Below are positions 24,989-35,977 of a stretch of DNA of 64,000 bases, in pieces. Source of the stretch: Musicola paradisiaca NCPPB 2511 (GTDB taxonomy: Bacteria > Pseudomonadota > Gammaproteobacteria > Enterobacterales > Enterobacteriaceae); the NCBI RefSeq assembly GCF_000400505.1, contig NZ_CM001857.1, forward strand, positions 1,863,074 to 1,927,073. Reading direction: 5' to 3'. The notes under the pieces are model-generated. The model saw nothing but the letters and a program-made list of their open reading frames with translations, did not search any database and was not told the DNA's origin. Position 1 is the first letter of the stretch, and each line of letters starts with the position of its first letter. A program made the position numbers and the translations under genes.

Positions 24989-27900
24989 TTAGGCGGAACC
25001 GGTATGCTGCGCCATATCGTTAAGTAATTCAGCGACAAATGTCAGCCGCTGCTGTCTATCGCCTTGTTCCCGAATAAATTTCAGACGGGTCGGGCCATCC
25101 AGACGATAGACGCTCGGGTTGCGCTGCAACAGACCGATCAGGTGCGTCGGATCGACACGGTTATGCGGGCTGAACTCGACGAAACCGCCTTTATCATTAC
25201 CTTCTATCCGTTTGATCCCCAGCGATTGTGCCTGCTGACGCAGCCCGGCTATTTGCAGCAGGTTGCGGGCGGCATCCGGCAGTTTGCCGAAGCGGTCGAT
25301 CAGTTCAACTTTCAGATCATCCAGCTCGTCGTCGCTATGGGCGCTGGCGATGCGCTTGTAAAACGACAGACGGGTGTTGACGTCGGGAATAAAATCGTCG
25401 GGCAGCAGGGCTGGCAGGCGCAGTTCGACCTCCGTCTGACTGCTGATCAAATCCTCCAGTGACGGCTCGCGCCCGGCCTTGAGTGATTCCACCGCGCTTT
25501 CCAGCAGCTCCATGTACAACGAAAGCCCACGCTTTCCATCTGGCGCTTGGTCTTCCCCAGCAGCTCGCCGGCGCCGCGGATCTCCAGATCATGGGTGGCG
25601 AGGGCAAAACCGGCACCCAGATCCTCCAGCGAAGCGATGGCCTCCAGCCGTTTGTGGGCATCGGCGCTCATGGTCTTGGGATTCGGGGTCAGCAGATAGG
25701 CGTAAGCCTGATGATGTGAACGACCGACGCGGCCGCGCAACTGATGCAACTGTGCCAGGCCGAAATGGTCGGCCCGCTCGATGATGATGGTGTTGGCGCT
25801 GGGGATATCGATGCCGGTCTCGATAATGGTGGTGCACACCAGCACGTTGAAACGCTGGTGATGGAAGTCGTTCATCACCCGTTCCAGATCGCGCTCGCGC
25901 ATCTGACCGTGGCCGATGGCGATGCGAGCTTCCGGCACCAATTCACCCAATCGCTGCGCGGCTTTGCCGATATTTTCCACATCGTTGTAGAGGTAATAAA
26001 CCTGACCGCCGCGCAGGATCTCACGCAGAATGGCTTCACGCACCACCAAACTGTCATACTCGCGCACAAAGGTTTTGACCGCCAGACGGCGGGCCGGCGG
26101 CGTAGCGATGATGGACAGATCGCGGATGTTGTGCATGGCCATGTTCAGCGTGCGGGGGATCGGCGTCGCCGTTAAGGTCAGAATATCCACATTGGCGCGC
26201 ATGGCTTTGATGCGTTCTTTGTGCCGCACCCCGAACCGGTGTTCTTCATCGACGATCAACAAGCCCAAATCACGCCAGTGGACGTCGCTTTGCAGCAGCT
26301 TATGGGTGCCGATCAGAATATCAACCTTCCCCTCCTGCGTTTCCTCCAGCACTTGCGTCTGCTCGCGCTGGCTGCGGAAACGGGACAGCATTTCGATCCG
26401 CACCGGCCAGTTGGCGAAGCGGTCGCGGAAGTTGTCGTAGTGTTGCTGAGCCAGCAGCGTGGTGGGAACCAGCACGGCCACCTGTTTGTGGTTCTCCACC
26501 GCCAGGAAAGCGGCGCGCATCGCCACCTCGGTTTTGCCGAAACCGACGTCGCCGCACACCAGGCGATCCATGGCCAGCGGCTGACACATGTCGCTCAGCA
26601 CCGCGTTGATGGCCTGTTCCTGATCCGGCGTGGTTTCAAACGGAAAGCGTTGACAGAACAACTGGTATTGCTCGCGGTTGTGCCGGAAGGCAAAGCCGGT
26701 TTTGGCTGCCCGTTGGGCGTAGACATCCAGCAGTTCAGCGGCGACGTCGCGCACTTTCTCGGCCGCTTTTTGTCGGGCGCGCGCCCAGGCGTCGCCACCC
26801 AGTTTATGCAGCGGCGCGTTGTCTTCGGCGCCGCCTGCGTAACGGCTGATCAGGTGCAGCGAGGAGACCGGCACATACAGTTTATCTTCGCCGGCGTAGT
26901 GCAGGATCAGATATTCGGCTTTCACGCCGCCCGCTTCCAGGGTGGTTAATCCTACATACCGGCCAACGCCATGTTCCAGGTGCACCACTGGCTGGCCGGG
27001 GCGCAGCTCCGCCAGATTGCGGATCAGCGTATCGGCGTTGATGGTGCGGCGGTTATCCTGCCGACGGCGATTGATGCGCTCACCGAGCAAGTCGCTCTCG
27101 CAGATGAGCGCCCGCTGGCGCAGCGTATCGATAAAGCCGTGTTCGCTGGCGCCGATCGTCAGCGAGAATCGCGCGCTTGCAGCCAGACGCGGGATCGCCA
27201 CCGGTACGATCTTGATGCGAGATAGCAACGCCTGCAACGTTTCACGGCGTCCTTCGCTTTCCACGGAGAAAATGATCTGGCCGTCGAACTGTTCGGTAAA
27301 CTGGCGTAATGCATCCAGCGGCGATTTGTTTTGATGGCGGATCGCCAGATCGGGCAGGGCTTCATAGCCCAGATTTACGTGAGCCGCTTTTTTTGGCAGG
27401 GTCTCCTGGCGCAACTGGACGCGCGGCCAGGGCTTCAGTTCAGCGAACAGCGCATCCACCGGCAGCCACAGATCGTCCGGCGGCAGTAACGGACGCATCG
27501 GGTCAATGCGTCGGCTTTGGTAGCGCTGCTGGATATCCAACCAGAAACGTTCGGCGCTACTCTGAATATCGCCGGTGTTAACCAGCAACGTACCGGCGGG
27601 CAGATAGCTGAACAAGGTTGGCAGCGGTTGGCTGAAAAACAGCGGCTGCCAGTATTCGATCCCGGCAGGGAGAATATTTTTGCTCACCAACTGGTAGAGA
27701 TGGTCGGCATCCCGGCGTACCTCGAACCGCTCGCGCCATTGGCTGCGGAACAGCTCTATCGCGTTTTTTTCGGTGGGGAATTCCCGGGCGGGCAGCAGGT
27801 TGATGTGGTCAACTTCGTTCAGCGTTCGCTGAGTATCGACATCGAACAATCTTAAACTGTCGATTTCATCGTCAAAAAAATCAATGCGGAACGGCTCTTC

Positions 27901-28429
27901 ACTCCCCATCGGGAACAGATCGAGCAGCGCACCGCGAGTGGCGAATTCACCGTGCTCCATCACTTGATCGACGTTGCGGTAGCCGGCTTGTTCCAACTGG
28001 CTGCGCAATTTGTCCCGCGATAACCGTTGCCCTTTTTTTCAACACCAACGCATGCCCATGCAGGAAGGTATGCGGACACACTTTCTGCATCAGAGTGTTG
28101 ACCGGTAGAATCAGCACGCCGCGCGTCAGCGTGGGCAACTGGTAGAGGATGGACAGACGGGCGGAGATGATTTCCTGATGCGGGGAAAAGCTGTCATAGG
28201 GCAGGGTTTCCCAATCGGGCAACGTCATGATCGGCAATTCGCTGAACTGCTGGATTTCATCCCGCAGTCGCAGCGCATTCTGCATGTCTGGTGCAATCAG
28301 TACCACCAGGCCGGTATGGCGTTCAATGATTTCCGCACATTCAACGGCGCAAGCGGCGCCGGTAAGCTGGCCTAGCAGACGTTGTTCGCCTGCAGTGGCA
28401 GGTAAGGAGTAGCGATATTGTTCAGGCAT
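24989..28429 (-). pseudogene. mfd: Transcription-repair coupling factor, disrupted by frameshifts
   Basis: Mfd removes stalled RNA polymerase and recruits UvrA. The coding sequence is split into three frames: 28429-27947 (N-terminus, MPEQYRYSLPATAG), 28008-25447 (RNA-polymerase-binding and helicase domains, with [17 protein letters not shown] and TATPIPRT) and 25519-24989 (C-terminus). The first break is at a T7 run (28033-28039), where one base fewer restores [17 protein letters not shown]. The second is near 25525-25560, where the frame gives [18 protein letters not shown] instead of the family's longer GELLGE-x3-GQMESVGFSL. Several missing bases in short runs would explain it. All domains survive, so sequencing error is as likely as true loss. 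Confidence 0.9.
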
Positions 28430-28565
28430 TATCCAGTTATCAGCGCTTGCCCTCGTCTCAACTAAGAAAAAGCCGGGAAGAGAGGGGGTTAGGGTTCCAT
28501 AAAGCAGAGCTACCCATTATTATCCTTGATCACTTTGCTTTAGCAACCTCATCCAGACGGATTTC

Positions 28566-29768
28566 ATGTATCAACCTGTCGCGTTATTTATCGGTTTGCG
28601 CTACATGCGCGGCCGCGCCGCCGATCGTTTCGGACGGTTTGTATCCTGGCTTTCCGCTATCGGTATCACTCTCGGCGTGATGGCGCTGGTCACTGTGCTT
28701 TCGGTGATGAATGGTTTTGAACAGGATCTCGAAGACAGCATTCTGGGGCTGATGCCGCAGGCGCTGATCACCACGCCCCAGGGGTTTCTTGACCCGCAAA
28801 CGCTTCCCGCCCCGACGCTGAATGCGCTCAAAGGCGTCACACAGATTACGCCGTTGACCACCGGCGACGTGGTATTGCAGAGCGCCCGCAGCGTGGCGGT
28901 GGGGGTGATGCTCGGCGTCAATCCGGAACAGCCGGAGCCGCTGGCGCGCTATCTGGTTAACGCCAGTATGCAAGCGCTGAAACCGGGGGATTATCAGGTG
29001 ATCCTCGGCGAGCAATTAGCCGCACAACTGGATGTTAAGCGCGGCGATCAACTGCGGCTGATGGTGACTAGCGCCAGCCAACTGACGCCGATGGGCCGTA
29101 TTCCCAGCCAACGTCTGTTTACCGTTGCGGGCACCTTTTACGCTCACAGCGAGGTAGACGGTTATCAATTGTTGGTTAATCAGCAGGATGCCTCACGATT
29201 GATGCGCTACCCGGCGGGGAATATTACCGGTTGGCGCTTGTCGCTGGCGCAACCGCTGGCGGTGGATGTCCTGGCGCGTCAATCCCTGCCGCAGGGGACG
29301 GTGTGGAAAGACTGGCGCGAGCGCAAAGGCGAGCTGTTTCAGGCGGTGCGGATGGAGAAGAACATGATGGGGCTGTTACTGAGCCTGATTGTGGCCGTCG
29401 CCGCGTTCAACATTATTACTTCACTGGGATTGCTGGTGATGGAAAAGCAGGGCGAGGTCGCGATCCTGCAGACGCAGGGGCTGACCCGGCGTCAGATCAT
29501 GACGGTGTTCATGGTGCAAGGCGGTAGCGCCGGCGTGACCGGCGCGTTGTTGGGCGCGTTGCTGGGCGTGGCGCTGGCCAGTCAGCTCAATACGCTGATG
29601 CCGGTGTTAGGGTTGCTGATCGATGGCGGTTCGCTGCCGGTGCAGATCCAACCGTTGCAGGTGGCTGGCATTGCGCTGGTGGCCATGCTGCTGGCGTTGC
29701 TCTCCACGCTTTATCCTTCCTGGCGCGCCGCCGCCGTCCATCCCGCAGAGGCTTTACGTTATGAATAA
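28566..29768 (+). CDS. lolC: Lipoprotein-releasing ABC transporter permease LolC
   Basis: A 400-residue inner-membrane subunit of LolCDE, which extracts outer-membrane lipoproteins and passes them to LolA. TM1 is near residues 20-50 and a large periplasmic domain follows. Three TM helices lie in the C-terminal third, ending with the FtsX-type [16 protein letters not shown]. Its stop overlaps the start of lolD by 8 bp, so the three genes are coupled. It is divergent from mfd. Confidence 0.96.
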   Translation: MYQPVALFIGLRYMRGRAADRFGRFVSWLSAIGITLGVMALVTVLSVMNGFEQDLEDSILGLMPQALITTPQGFLDPQTLPAPTLNALKGVTQITPLTTGDVVLQSARSVAVGVMLGVNPEQPEPLARYLVNASMQALKPGDYQVILGEQLAAQLDVKRGDQLRLMVTSASQLTPMGRIPSQRLFTVAGTFYAHSEVDGYQLLVNQQDASRLMRYPAGNITGWRLSLAQPLAVDVLARQSLPQGTVWKDWRERKGELFQAVRMEKNMMGLLLSLIVAVAAFNIITSLGLLVMEKQGEVAILQTQGLTRRQIMTVFMVQGGSAGVTGALLGALLGVALASQLNTLMPVLGLLIDGGSLPVQIQPLQVAGIALVAMLLALLSTLYPSWRAAAVHPAEALRYE

Positions 29769-30468
29769 TTCACCTTTATTGCAGTGTCACCGCCTGTGCA
29801 AGCGCTATCAGGAAGGGAAACTCTCCACCGATGTTTTGCGGGATGTGACGTTTGAGATGCAGGGTGGCGAAATGATGGCGATTGTGGGCAGTTCCGGCTC
29901 AGGGAAAAGCACGCTGCTGCACCTGTTGGGCGGGCTGGACACGCCGACCTCCGGCGATGTGGTGTTCAAAGGGCAGTCGCTGAGTTCGCTGTCGGCGGCG
30001 GCGAAAGCCGCGCTGCGGAACCGTGAACTGGGGTTCATCTACCAGTTTCACCACCTGCTGCCGGACTTCTCCGCGCTGGAGAACGTGGCGATGCCGCTGC
30101 TGATCGGCCATGTTGCGCCGAAAGAAGCGCATCAGCGCGCGCTGGAGATGCTGGCGGCGGTGGGGCTGGAAAAACGCAGCCAGCACCGTTCGTCCGAGTT
30201 GTCGGGCGGTGAGCGTCAGCGGGTGGCGATTGCCCGTGCGTTGGTGAACCGGCCGTCTTTGGTGCTGGCGGACGAGCCGACCGGGAATCTGGATCAGCGT
30301 AACGCCGACGCAATCTTTGAGTTGTTGGGCGAGCTTAACGTGCGTCAGGGCACCGCGTTTCTGGTGGTGACGCACGATCTCCATCTGGCTCATCGTCTTC
30401 ATCGTCAGTTGGAGATGCGCGATGGGCAATTACAACAGGAATTGACCCTGACGGGGGATGCACGATGA
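29761..30468 (+). CDS. lolD: Lipoprotein-releasing ABC transporter ATPase LolD
   Basis: A 235-residue ATPase of LolCDE. Walker A is GSSGSGKST, the signature is [15 protein letters not shown] and Walker B is [12 protein letters not shown]. The ATG at 29761 overlaps the end of lolC, and the last 4 bases overlap lolE (ATGA). E. coli LolD has 233 residues. Confidence 0.97.
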   Translation: MNNSPLLQCHRLCKRYQEGKLSTDVLRDVTFEMQGGEMMAIVGSSGSGKSTLLHLLGGLDTPTSGDVVFKGQSLSSLSAAAKAALRNRELGFIYQFHHLLPDFSALENVAMPLLIGHVAPKEAHQRALEMLAAVGLEKRSQHRSSELSGGERQRVAIARALVNRPSLVLADEPTGNLDQRNADAIFELLGELNVRQGTAFLVVTHDLHLAHRLHRQLEMRDGQLQQELTLTGDAR

Positions 30469-31712
30469 GTTTTCCTCCACTGTCGCTGCGGGTGGGGCTG
30501 CGTTTTAGTCGCGGTCGTCGCTGTAGCGGGATGGTGTCGTTGATTTCAATCATCTCTACCCTCGGTATTGCGCTGGGGGTGGCGGTGCTGATTGTCGGTC
30601 TGAGTGCGATGAACGGTTTTGAACGTGAGTTGAATAGCCGCATTCTGGCGGTGGTGCCTCACGGCGAAATCGAGGCGGCCGAACAGCCGTTCAACCATTG
30701 GCAGCCGCTGATCCCCAAAATTGAGCAGGTGCCCGGCATCGTTGCCGCTGCGCCTTACGTGCGCTTCACCGGCTTGCTGGAAAACGGCGCAAGTTTACGC
30801 GCGGTGCAGTTCAAAGGCGTGGAGCCGCAAGAAGAGGGCCGGCTGAGCGCGTTGCCGCAGTTTGTGCTGAATCAGGCCTGGTCGCGTTTTCGCGCCGGCG
30901 AGCAGCAGGTGATTATCGGTAAAGGCGTGGCGGATGCCTTGGGCGTGAAGGCGGGGGATTGGGTAACGGTGATGATCCCCAATAGCGACCCGCAGATGAA
31001 GTTGCTACAGCCCAAACGCATTCGTCTGCAGGTTAGCGGCATTCTGCAACTGAGCGGCCAGTTGGATCACAGCCTGGCGTTGGTGCCGCTGGCGGATGCC
31101 CAGCAATATCTGGATATGGGCGATGCGGTGACGGGGATCGCCATCAAAGTGACGGATGTTTTCGACGCCAGGAATCGGGTGCACGATGCCGGCGAGGCGA
31201 CCGGTGCTTATGTCTATATCCGCAGTTGGATTGGCACCTACGGGTATATGTATCGTGATATCCAGATGATCCGCACCATCATGTATCTGGCGATGGTGCT
31301 GGTCATCGGTGTCGCCAGCTTCAATATCGTGTCGACGTTGGTGATGGCGGTGAAGGACAAAAGCGGCGATATCGCGGTATTGCGCACACTGGGAGCAAGC
31401 GACCGTCTGATCCGCGCTATTTTTATCTGGTACGGTTTGCTGGCCGGGCTGCTGGGTAGCGTCCTCGGGACGGTGTTCGGGGTGATTGCCGCCCTGCGTC
31501 TGACCGCTATGATCCGTGGGATCGAATCGTTGATTGGCCATCGTTTTCTCTCCGGCGACATCTACTTCATCGACTTTCTGCCTTCTGAGCTGCATATCCT
31601 GGATGTGGCGCTGGTGCTGGCGACGTCGTTGGCACTGAGTCTGCTTGCCAGCTGGTATCCGGCGCGGCGCGCCAGTCGCATCGACCCCGCCAGAGTATTG
31701 AGCGGCCAGTAA
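30465..31712 (+). CDS. lolE: Lipoprotein-releasing ABC transporter permease LolE
   Basis: A 415-residue permease, partner of LolC. It has an N-terminal TM with [18 protein letters not shown] and a periplasmic domain. Three C-terminal TM helices end in [20 protein letters not shown]. It overlaps lolD by 4 bp and completes the lolCDE operon. nagK follows after about 80 bp and may be read through. Confidence 0.97.
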   Translation: MSFPPLSLRVGLRFSRGRRCSGMVSLISIISTLGIALGVAVLIVGLSAMNGFERELNSRILAVVPHGEIEAAEQPFNHWQPLIPKIEQVPGIVAAAPYVRFTGLLENGASLRAVQFKGVEPQEEGRLSALPQFVLNQAWSRFRAGEQQVIIGKGVADALGVKAGDWVTVMIPNSDPQMKLLQPKRIRLQVSGILQLSGQLDHSLALVPLADAQQYLDMGDAVTGIAIKVTDVFDARNRVHDAGEATGAYVYIRSWIGTYGYMYRDIQMIRTIMYLAMVLVIGVASFNIVSTLVMAVKDKSGDIAVLRTLGASDRLIRAIFIWYGLLAGLLGSVLGTVFGVIAALRLTAMIRGIESLIGHRFLSGDIYFIDFLPSELHILDVALVLATSLALSLLASWYPARRASRIDPARVLSGQ

Positions 31713-31792
31713 CACCCGCCTTGTATGATGATTGTGCGCTGCGTTCGACGCGGCGCGTTTTCTTTCTACGTTCAGCCATTCTGAGGACGTAC

Positions 31793-32713
31793 ATGTACTA
31801 CTACGGTTTTGACATGGGAGGCACCAAGATTGAGCTGGCGGTCTTTGATGCCGGCCTTCGGCCTGTATGGCGCAAGCGGGTGCCTACACCTCACGACGAT
31901 TACCACCTGTTGCTGGCGACAATCGCTGCGCTGACTCATGAGGCGGATGCGCGCTTTGGCGTGGGGGCGGTCGGCATTGGCATTCCCGGTGTGGAACAGG
32001 GGGTGGACGGGCCGTTGTTGACCGCTAATTTACCGGCGACGATGGGACGTTCGTTGCGCGCAGACCTCAGGCGGTTATTGCAGCGTGATGTTCGGCTCAG
32101 TAACGACGCCAACTGTTTTGTACTCTCGGAAGCCTGGGATGAGGAATTCCGGCAGTATCCGGTGGTTTTGGGGATTATTCTCGGCACCGGTATGGGGGGC
32201 GGCCTGGTGGTGAACGGGCGGTTGGTCGACGGTGCGAACGGTATCGCCGGCGAGTTCGGCCATTTCCGTCTGCCGGTGGACGCGCTGGATATCTTGGGGG
32301 CGGATATTCCCCGGGTGGCGTGCGGATGCGGGCAGCGGGGATGCGTGGAGAATTATCTGTCCGGCCGGGGGTTCGAGTGGCTTTATCAGCATTTTTATCA
32401 GCAGGCCCTGCCTGCTACCGCGATTATCGCCGCCTATCGACAGGGCGATCTCAAGGCGGTGGGGCATGTCGAGCGTTTTATGGCGCTATTGGCGGTTTGT
32501 CTGGGCAATCTGCTGACGATTGTCGATCCCCATCTGGTTGTGCTGGGTGGCGGGTTGTCGAATGTTGACGAAATCTATCAGCAATTGCCGCAGCGCCTCG
32601 CCGCCAGCTTGTTGCCCATCGCCCGAGTGCCGCGGATTGAAAAAGCGCGTTATGGCGATGCGGGCGGCGTGCGGGGGGCGGCCCTGCTACACTTTACGGT
32701 GGTAAACGAATAG
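31793..32713 (+). CDS. nagK: N-acetylglucosamine kinase
   Basis: A 306-residue ROK-family kinase that phosphorylates GlcNAc released during peptidoglycan recycling. The ATP loop is [14 protein letters not shown] at the N-terminus. The catalytic Asp lies in [13 protein letters not shown] (about 107), and the ROK zinc motif [15 protein letters not shown] is in the middle. The frame opens at 31721, but the ATG at 31793 matches the family. E. coli NagK has 303 residues and the lolE-nagK-cobB order is the same. Confidence 0.95.
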   Translation: MYYYGFDMGGTKIELAVFDAGLRPVWRKRVPTPHDDYHLLLATIAALTHEADARFGVGAVGIGIPGVEQGVDGPLLTANLPATMGRSLRADLRRLLQRDVRLSNDANCFVLSEAWDEEFRQYPVVLGIILGTGMGGGLVVNGRLVDGANGIAGEFGHFRLPVDALDILGADIPRVACGCGQRGCVENYLSGRGFEWLYQHFYQQALPATAIIAAYRQGDLKAVGHVERFMALLAVCLGNLLTIVDPHLVVLGGGLSNVDEIYQQLPQRLAASLLPIARVPRIEKARYGDAGGVRGAALLHFTVVNE

Positions 32714-32742
32714 GTTAGTGCGGTAACGAATAGGGAGCCGAC

Positions 32743-33573
32743 ATGCAGCCGCGTCAGAGGTTACGTCGTTTTCGTCTGCGAGAGCGGTTGCGCCGCCAGC
32801 GGCTGCGTGCCGGTATTTTTCATTTTGATTATCTGGTGGTCAGAAACGTGAAGACGCCGCGTGTAGTGGTACTTACCGGAGCAGGGATTTCTGCGGAATC
32901 CGGTATTCGCACTTTTCGTGCATCGGACGGACTTTGGGAAGAGCATCGGGTCGAGGATGTGGCAACGCCGGAGGGCTTCTACCGCGATCCGCAAACCGTA
33001 CAGAATTTCTACAATCAACGCCGTCGTCAGTTACAACAGCCGGAGATTGCGCCCAACCCCGCGCATCTGGCACTGGCGGAAATGGAGAAAGCGCTGGGGG
33101 ATCACTTCCTGCTGGTGACGCAGAATATCGATAATCTGCATGAGCGTGCGGGCAGCAAGCGTATCGTGCATATGCATGGCGAACTGTTGAAAGTACGCTG
33201 TAGCCAGAGCGGACAAGTATTTGAATGGAAAGGGGATGTCGCAGCAGATGAGCGTTGCCACTGCTGTCAGTTTCCGGCGCCATTGCGTCCGCATGTGGTG
33301 TGGTTCGGTGAAATGCCGCTGGAGATGGATCGCATTTACCATGCGCTCAGCGAAGCGGATGTGTTTATCGCCATCGGTACGTCCGGCCATGTCTATCCAG
33401 CCGCAGGGTTTGTGCATGAAGCGCACTCCCACTGTGCGCATACCGTAGAGTTGAATCTGGAACCCAGCCAGGTGCAAAGTCAGTTCGACGAACATATCTA
33501 CGGGCCAGCCAGCAAGGTGGTTCCTGCCTTTGTGACCCAGTGGCTGGCCAGGCATAACCTACTGCCCGCCTGA
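32743..33573 (+). CDS. cobB: NAD-dependent protein deacylase (sirtuin) CobB
   Basis: A 276-residue sirtuin that removes acetyl or succinyl groups from lysines using NAD. The NAD pocket is [14 protein letters not shown] at about 46-60. The [11 protein letters not shown] and HMHGEL (catalytic His) blocks follow, then the zinc-site region with Cys at CSQ and CHCC. The N-terminal 30 residues are Arg-rich ([17 protein letters not shown]), like the long E. coli CobB form. GGGAG precedes the ATG. It follows nagK. Confidence 0.94.
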   Translation: MQPRQRLRRFRLRERLRRQRLRAGIFHFDYLVVRNVKTPRVVVLTGAGISAESGIRTFRASDGLWEEHRVEDVATPEGFYRDPQTVQNFYNQRRRQLQQPEIAPNPAHLALAEMEKALGDHFLLVTQNIDNLHERAGSKRIVHMHGELLKVRCSQSGQVFEWKGDVAADERCHCCQFPAPLRPHVVWFGEMPLEMDRIYHALSEADVFIAIGTSGHVYPAAGFVHEAHSHCAHTVELNLEPSQVQSQFDEHIYGPASKVVPAFVTQWLARHNLLPA

Positions 33574-33590
33574 TGGCTCCTCCGTCTGGA

Positions 33591-33620
33591 CTACCGCCGT
33601 ACCCTTGGCTACGGCGGTAG
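33591..33620. terminator. Strong hairpin after cobB
   Basis: CTACCGCCGTA (33591-33601) and TACGGCGGTAG (33610-33620) form a perfect 11-bp stem. No T-run follows on the plus strand. It lies between cobB and a convergent small ORF. Confidence 0.55.
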
Positions 33621-33672
33621 ATTCATGCGGCAAGATTCAAGAGACAAGACTCATGAGGCAAGATCTATGAAG
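33617..33672. repeat. 14-bp imperfect tandem repeat, four units
   Basis: Units start at 33617, 33631, 33645 and 33659, with consensus CAAGATTCATGAGG. The array overlaps the end of the cobB hairpin and the last codons of the small minus-strand ORF. Confidence 0.75.
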
Positions 33673-33871
33673 CATGGTTTTTCGCTTCCGGCGTTGAGTG
33701 TTGCAGGGGATGCAGGCACTCATCCGTCTGGTCGAACGGCGGGTTGGCGGCGTGACTGTAAAGACAGTATTCACATTCGGTACAGGTAAGGTTTTCCGTG
33801 CTGTCCGTGCGAGGGAAAGCGCGAGGTGAGCGGCGACGTGTAAACAATGCCCGGATGAGTGATGCCAGCAT
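33665..33871 (-). CDS. Hypothetical small Cys-rich protein (68 residues)
   Basis: From an ATG at 33871, preceded by AGGGAG with 7-base spacing, this frame encodes 68 residues. The N-terminal part is hydrophobic then basic (MLASLIRALFTRRR). The middle holds a cysteine cluster, TCTECEYCLYSHAANPPF, with CxxCxxC spacing and a later Cys, which could bind metal. The open frame extends further upstream to 34189, but only this part has a good ribosome site. I do not recognise the family. The 3' end runs into the tandem repeat. It is convergent with cobB. Confidence 0.5.
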   Translation of the reverse strand: MLASLIRALFTRRRSPRAFPRTDSTENLTCTECEYCLYSHAANPPFDQTDECLHPLQHSTPEAKNHAS

Positions 33872-34374
33872 GACGATACTCCCTGATGCGTGCCTTTGTA
33901 CTGGTAGCGGCCAGCGGCTGTGCGGATCTCCGTCGTGTTTCCCGGTTATGCCTCGACGAGAGCGGAACGTCCGCCCGACGCCCAATATTGGATAGCAGTG
34001 CGCAGGTGACGGCGTCTGCAGGTAGTTATGGTTAATAAATAGACAGATGTCAATTATTGATGATAACGAACCTCTCATGTGCTGCGCCTGACCAAGCGCC
34101 ATGCGGTTAAGCGTGATGTGCTTGGCGATGCACAAAAGAGGGGGAGATGCCCGCAACTGGCTGTTTTCCTGGACTGGCCCTGCCGGCAACGAGAGCCATG
34201 GATGTGTATGGCGCCAGGAGGGAATATTTTTTACATGATCTTGATATTCCTCATGATATGACGATGATCAAACCATGCCGCGTAGCGAGAGGCGAGCGGT
34301 TATCCGCAGGCATCGTTGACGCCTGATCAGGTTTCATCCTTTTTGTTTGCAAACTTTCTGATGGTAATCGTTCA
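33872..34374. other. Region upstream of btuC without a recognised gene
   Basis: About 500 bp. The part next to 33871 should hold the promoter of the small ORF. The part near 34374 should hold the btuC promoter, but the ribosome site before btuC is weak. I looked for a cobalamin riboswitch (B12 box) and saw none. Confidence 0.5.
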
Positions 34375-35376
34375 ATGCAGCCAGTCGGCGTAAGTTATTC
34401 CCAATTGAAGCAGCGGCAGCGTCGACGCGATCGTCAGCGTGTGTTCGGGCTGGCGCTGATCGCGTTGTTGGTCTTGTTGGTCAGCCTGTGCGCGGGCGAT
34501 CGCTGGATATGGCCGACACGGTGGCTGGAATCGGATGCGTCGCTGTTTTTATGGCAGTTGCGCCTGCCGCGTACCATCGCCGTTATGCTGGTGGGCGCCA
34601 GCCTGGCGATGGGAGGCGCGGTGATGCAGGCATTGTTTGATAATCCGCTGGCCGAGCCGGGATTGTTGGGCATCTCCAGCGGCGCGGGTGTCGCTATGGT
34701 GTTGGCGGTACTGGTCGGTCAAGGCGCGGTGTCGGTCTGGGGATTGAGTCTCTGTGCTATCGCCGGCGCCATGCTGATTACGCTTGTGCTACTGCGAATC
34801 GCCAGAACCCGGGTATCGAACGCCAGATTACTGCTGACCGGCGTGGCATTCGGCATTATCTGCAGTGCGCTGATGACCTGGGGTATCTATTTCAGCACCA
34901 GCATTGACCTGCGCCAATTGATGTACTGGATGATGGGCGGTTTCAGCGGCGTCGACTGGCGTCAGTCGGGCGTGATGTTGGCGCTGCTGCCGCCGTTGTT
35001 TTGGCTGGCGCGCCGGGGAGAGATTCTCAATCAACTGGCGTTGGGTGAGATTGCCGCCCGGCAGTTGGGCGTCCCGGTGTTTTACTGGCGTAATGTGCTG
35101 GTGCTGCTGATGGGGTACATGGTCGGACTCAGCGTCGCGCTGGCGGGTGTTATCGGGTTTGTCGGTCTGGTCATCCCGCATATTTTGCGCTTGTGCGGGC
35201 TGACGGATCAGCGCTATCTATTAACCGGATGTGGTCTGGCCGGCGCCGCGGTGTTGATGCTGGCCGACACGGTGGCGCGAACGATGCTGGCGGCGGCGGA
35301 GTTGCCGGTCGGCGTCGTGACCGCCACGCTCGGTGCGCCCTGGTTTATCTGGCTGTTGCTGCGCCGCCGGGCGTAA
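34375..35376 (+). CDS. btuC: Vitamin B12 ABC transporter permease BtuC
   Basis: A 333-residue inner-membrane permease of the BtuCD-F importer, with about 10 TM helices. The family blocks [27 protein letters not shown] and [14 protein letters not shown] (the coupling region) are present. btuE and btuD follow in the same order as E. coli. The ribosome site before ATG 34375 is weak. E. coli BtuC has 326 residues, and the few extra residues lie in the basic N-terminus. Confidence 0.95.
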   Translation: MQPVGVSYSQLKQRQRRRDRQRVFGLALIALLVLLVSLCAGDRWIWPTRWLESDASLFLWQLRLPRTIAVMLVGASLAMGGAVMQALFDNPLAEPGLLGISSGAGVAMVLAVLVGQGAVSVWGLSLCAIAGAMLITLVLLRIARTRVSNARLLLTGVAFGIICSALMTWGIYFSTSIDLRQLMYWMMGGFSGVDWRQSGVMLALLPPLFWLARRGEILNQLALGEIAARQLGVPVFYWRNVLVLLMGYMVGLSVALAGVIGFVGLVIPHILRLCGLTDQRYLLTGCGLAGAAVLMLADTVARTMLAAAELPVGVVTATLGAPWFIWLLLRRRA

Positions 35377-35423
35377 TTTTTTCGGCCGCCGAAGAGCGGC
35401 TTTTCACCATACAGGAACAGACA

Positions 35424-35975
35424 ATGAGCAACGATTTGTACGCAATTCCCCTGCAAACCATCGATGGCCGCGCCACGACGCTGGATAGCTGGCAGAACAA
35501 TGTCATGCTGATCGTCAATGTGGCTTCCCAGTGCGGACTGACCAAACAGTATGAAGCGCTGGAAAATCTGTATGAAACCTATCGCGATCGCGGTTTTGTG
35601 GTGCTGGGTTTCCCCTCCAACGAGTTCGCCGGTCAGGAACCGGGCAGCAATGAGGAAATCCTGGCGTTCTGTCGGGGCACTTTCGGGGTGCAGTTTCCCA
35701 TGTTCGGCAAGATCGACGTCAATGGCGCCGGCCGCCATCCGCTGTATCAGGCGCTGATCGCGGCGCAGCCGGAAGCGGTTCGTCCTGCCGGCAGCGAGTT
35801 TTATGAACGCCGGGTGAGCCGCGGGCAGGCGCCAGCGCACCGGGAAGATATTCTGTGGAATTTCGAGAAATTCCTTATCAATCGACGCGGCAAGGTGATC
35901 GCGCGTTTTTCGCCGGACATGACGCCGGACGACGGTGTGTTGGTGAAAGTGATTGAGCAGGTGCTGGCACAATAA
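35424..35975 (+). CDS. btuE: Thiol peroxidase BtuE (glutathione peroxidase family)
   Basis: A 183-residue peroxidase, the same length as E. coli BtuE. The peroxidatic Cys37 lies in NVASQCGLTKQYEALE, with the family block GFPSNEFAGQEPG and the Trp in EDILWNFEKFL. Despite its place between btuC and btuD it is not needed for B12 transport in E. coli; it detoxifies peroxides. GGAAC precedes the ATG at 35424; the frame opens far upstream inside btuC, which is not a plausible start. Confidence 0.95.
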   Translation: MSNDLYAIPLQTIDGRATTLDSWQNNVMLIVNVASQCGLTKQYEALENLYETYRDRGFVVLGFPSNEFAGQEPGSNEEILAFCRGTFGVQFPMFGKIDVNGAGRHPLYQALIAAQPEAVRPAGSEFYERRVSRGQAPAHREDILWNFEKFLINRRGKVIARFSPDMTPDDGVLVKVIEQVLAQ

Positions 35976-35977
35976 TT

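Noticed and set aside
33665-34189. Full 174-codon minus-strand ORF
   Set aside because: Only the last 68 codons have a good start context; the upstream part looks like noncoding DNA.
33872-34374. Cobalamin riboswitch upstream of btuC
   Set aside because: The position is suitable, but no B12-box-like sequence or flanking stems could be recognised on either strand.
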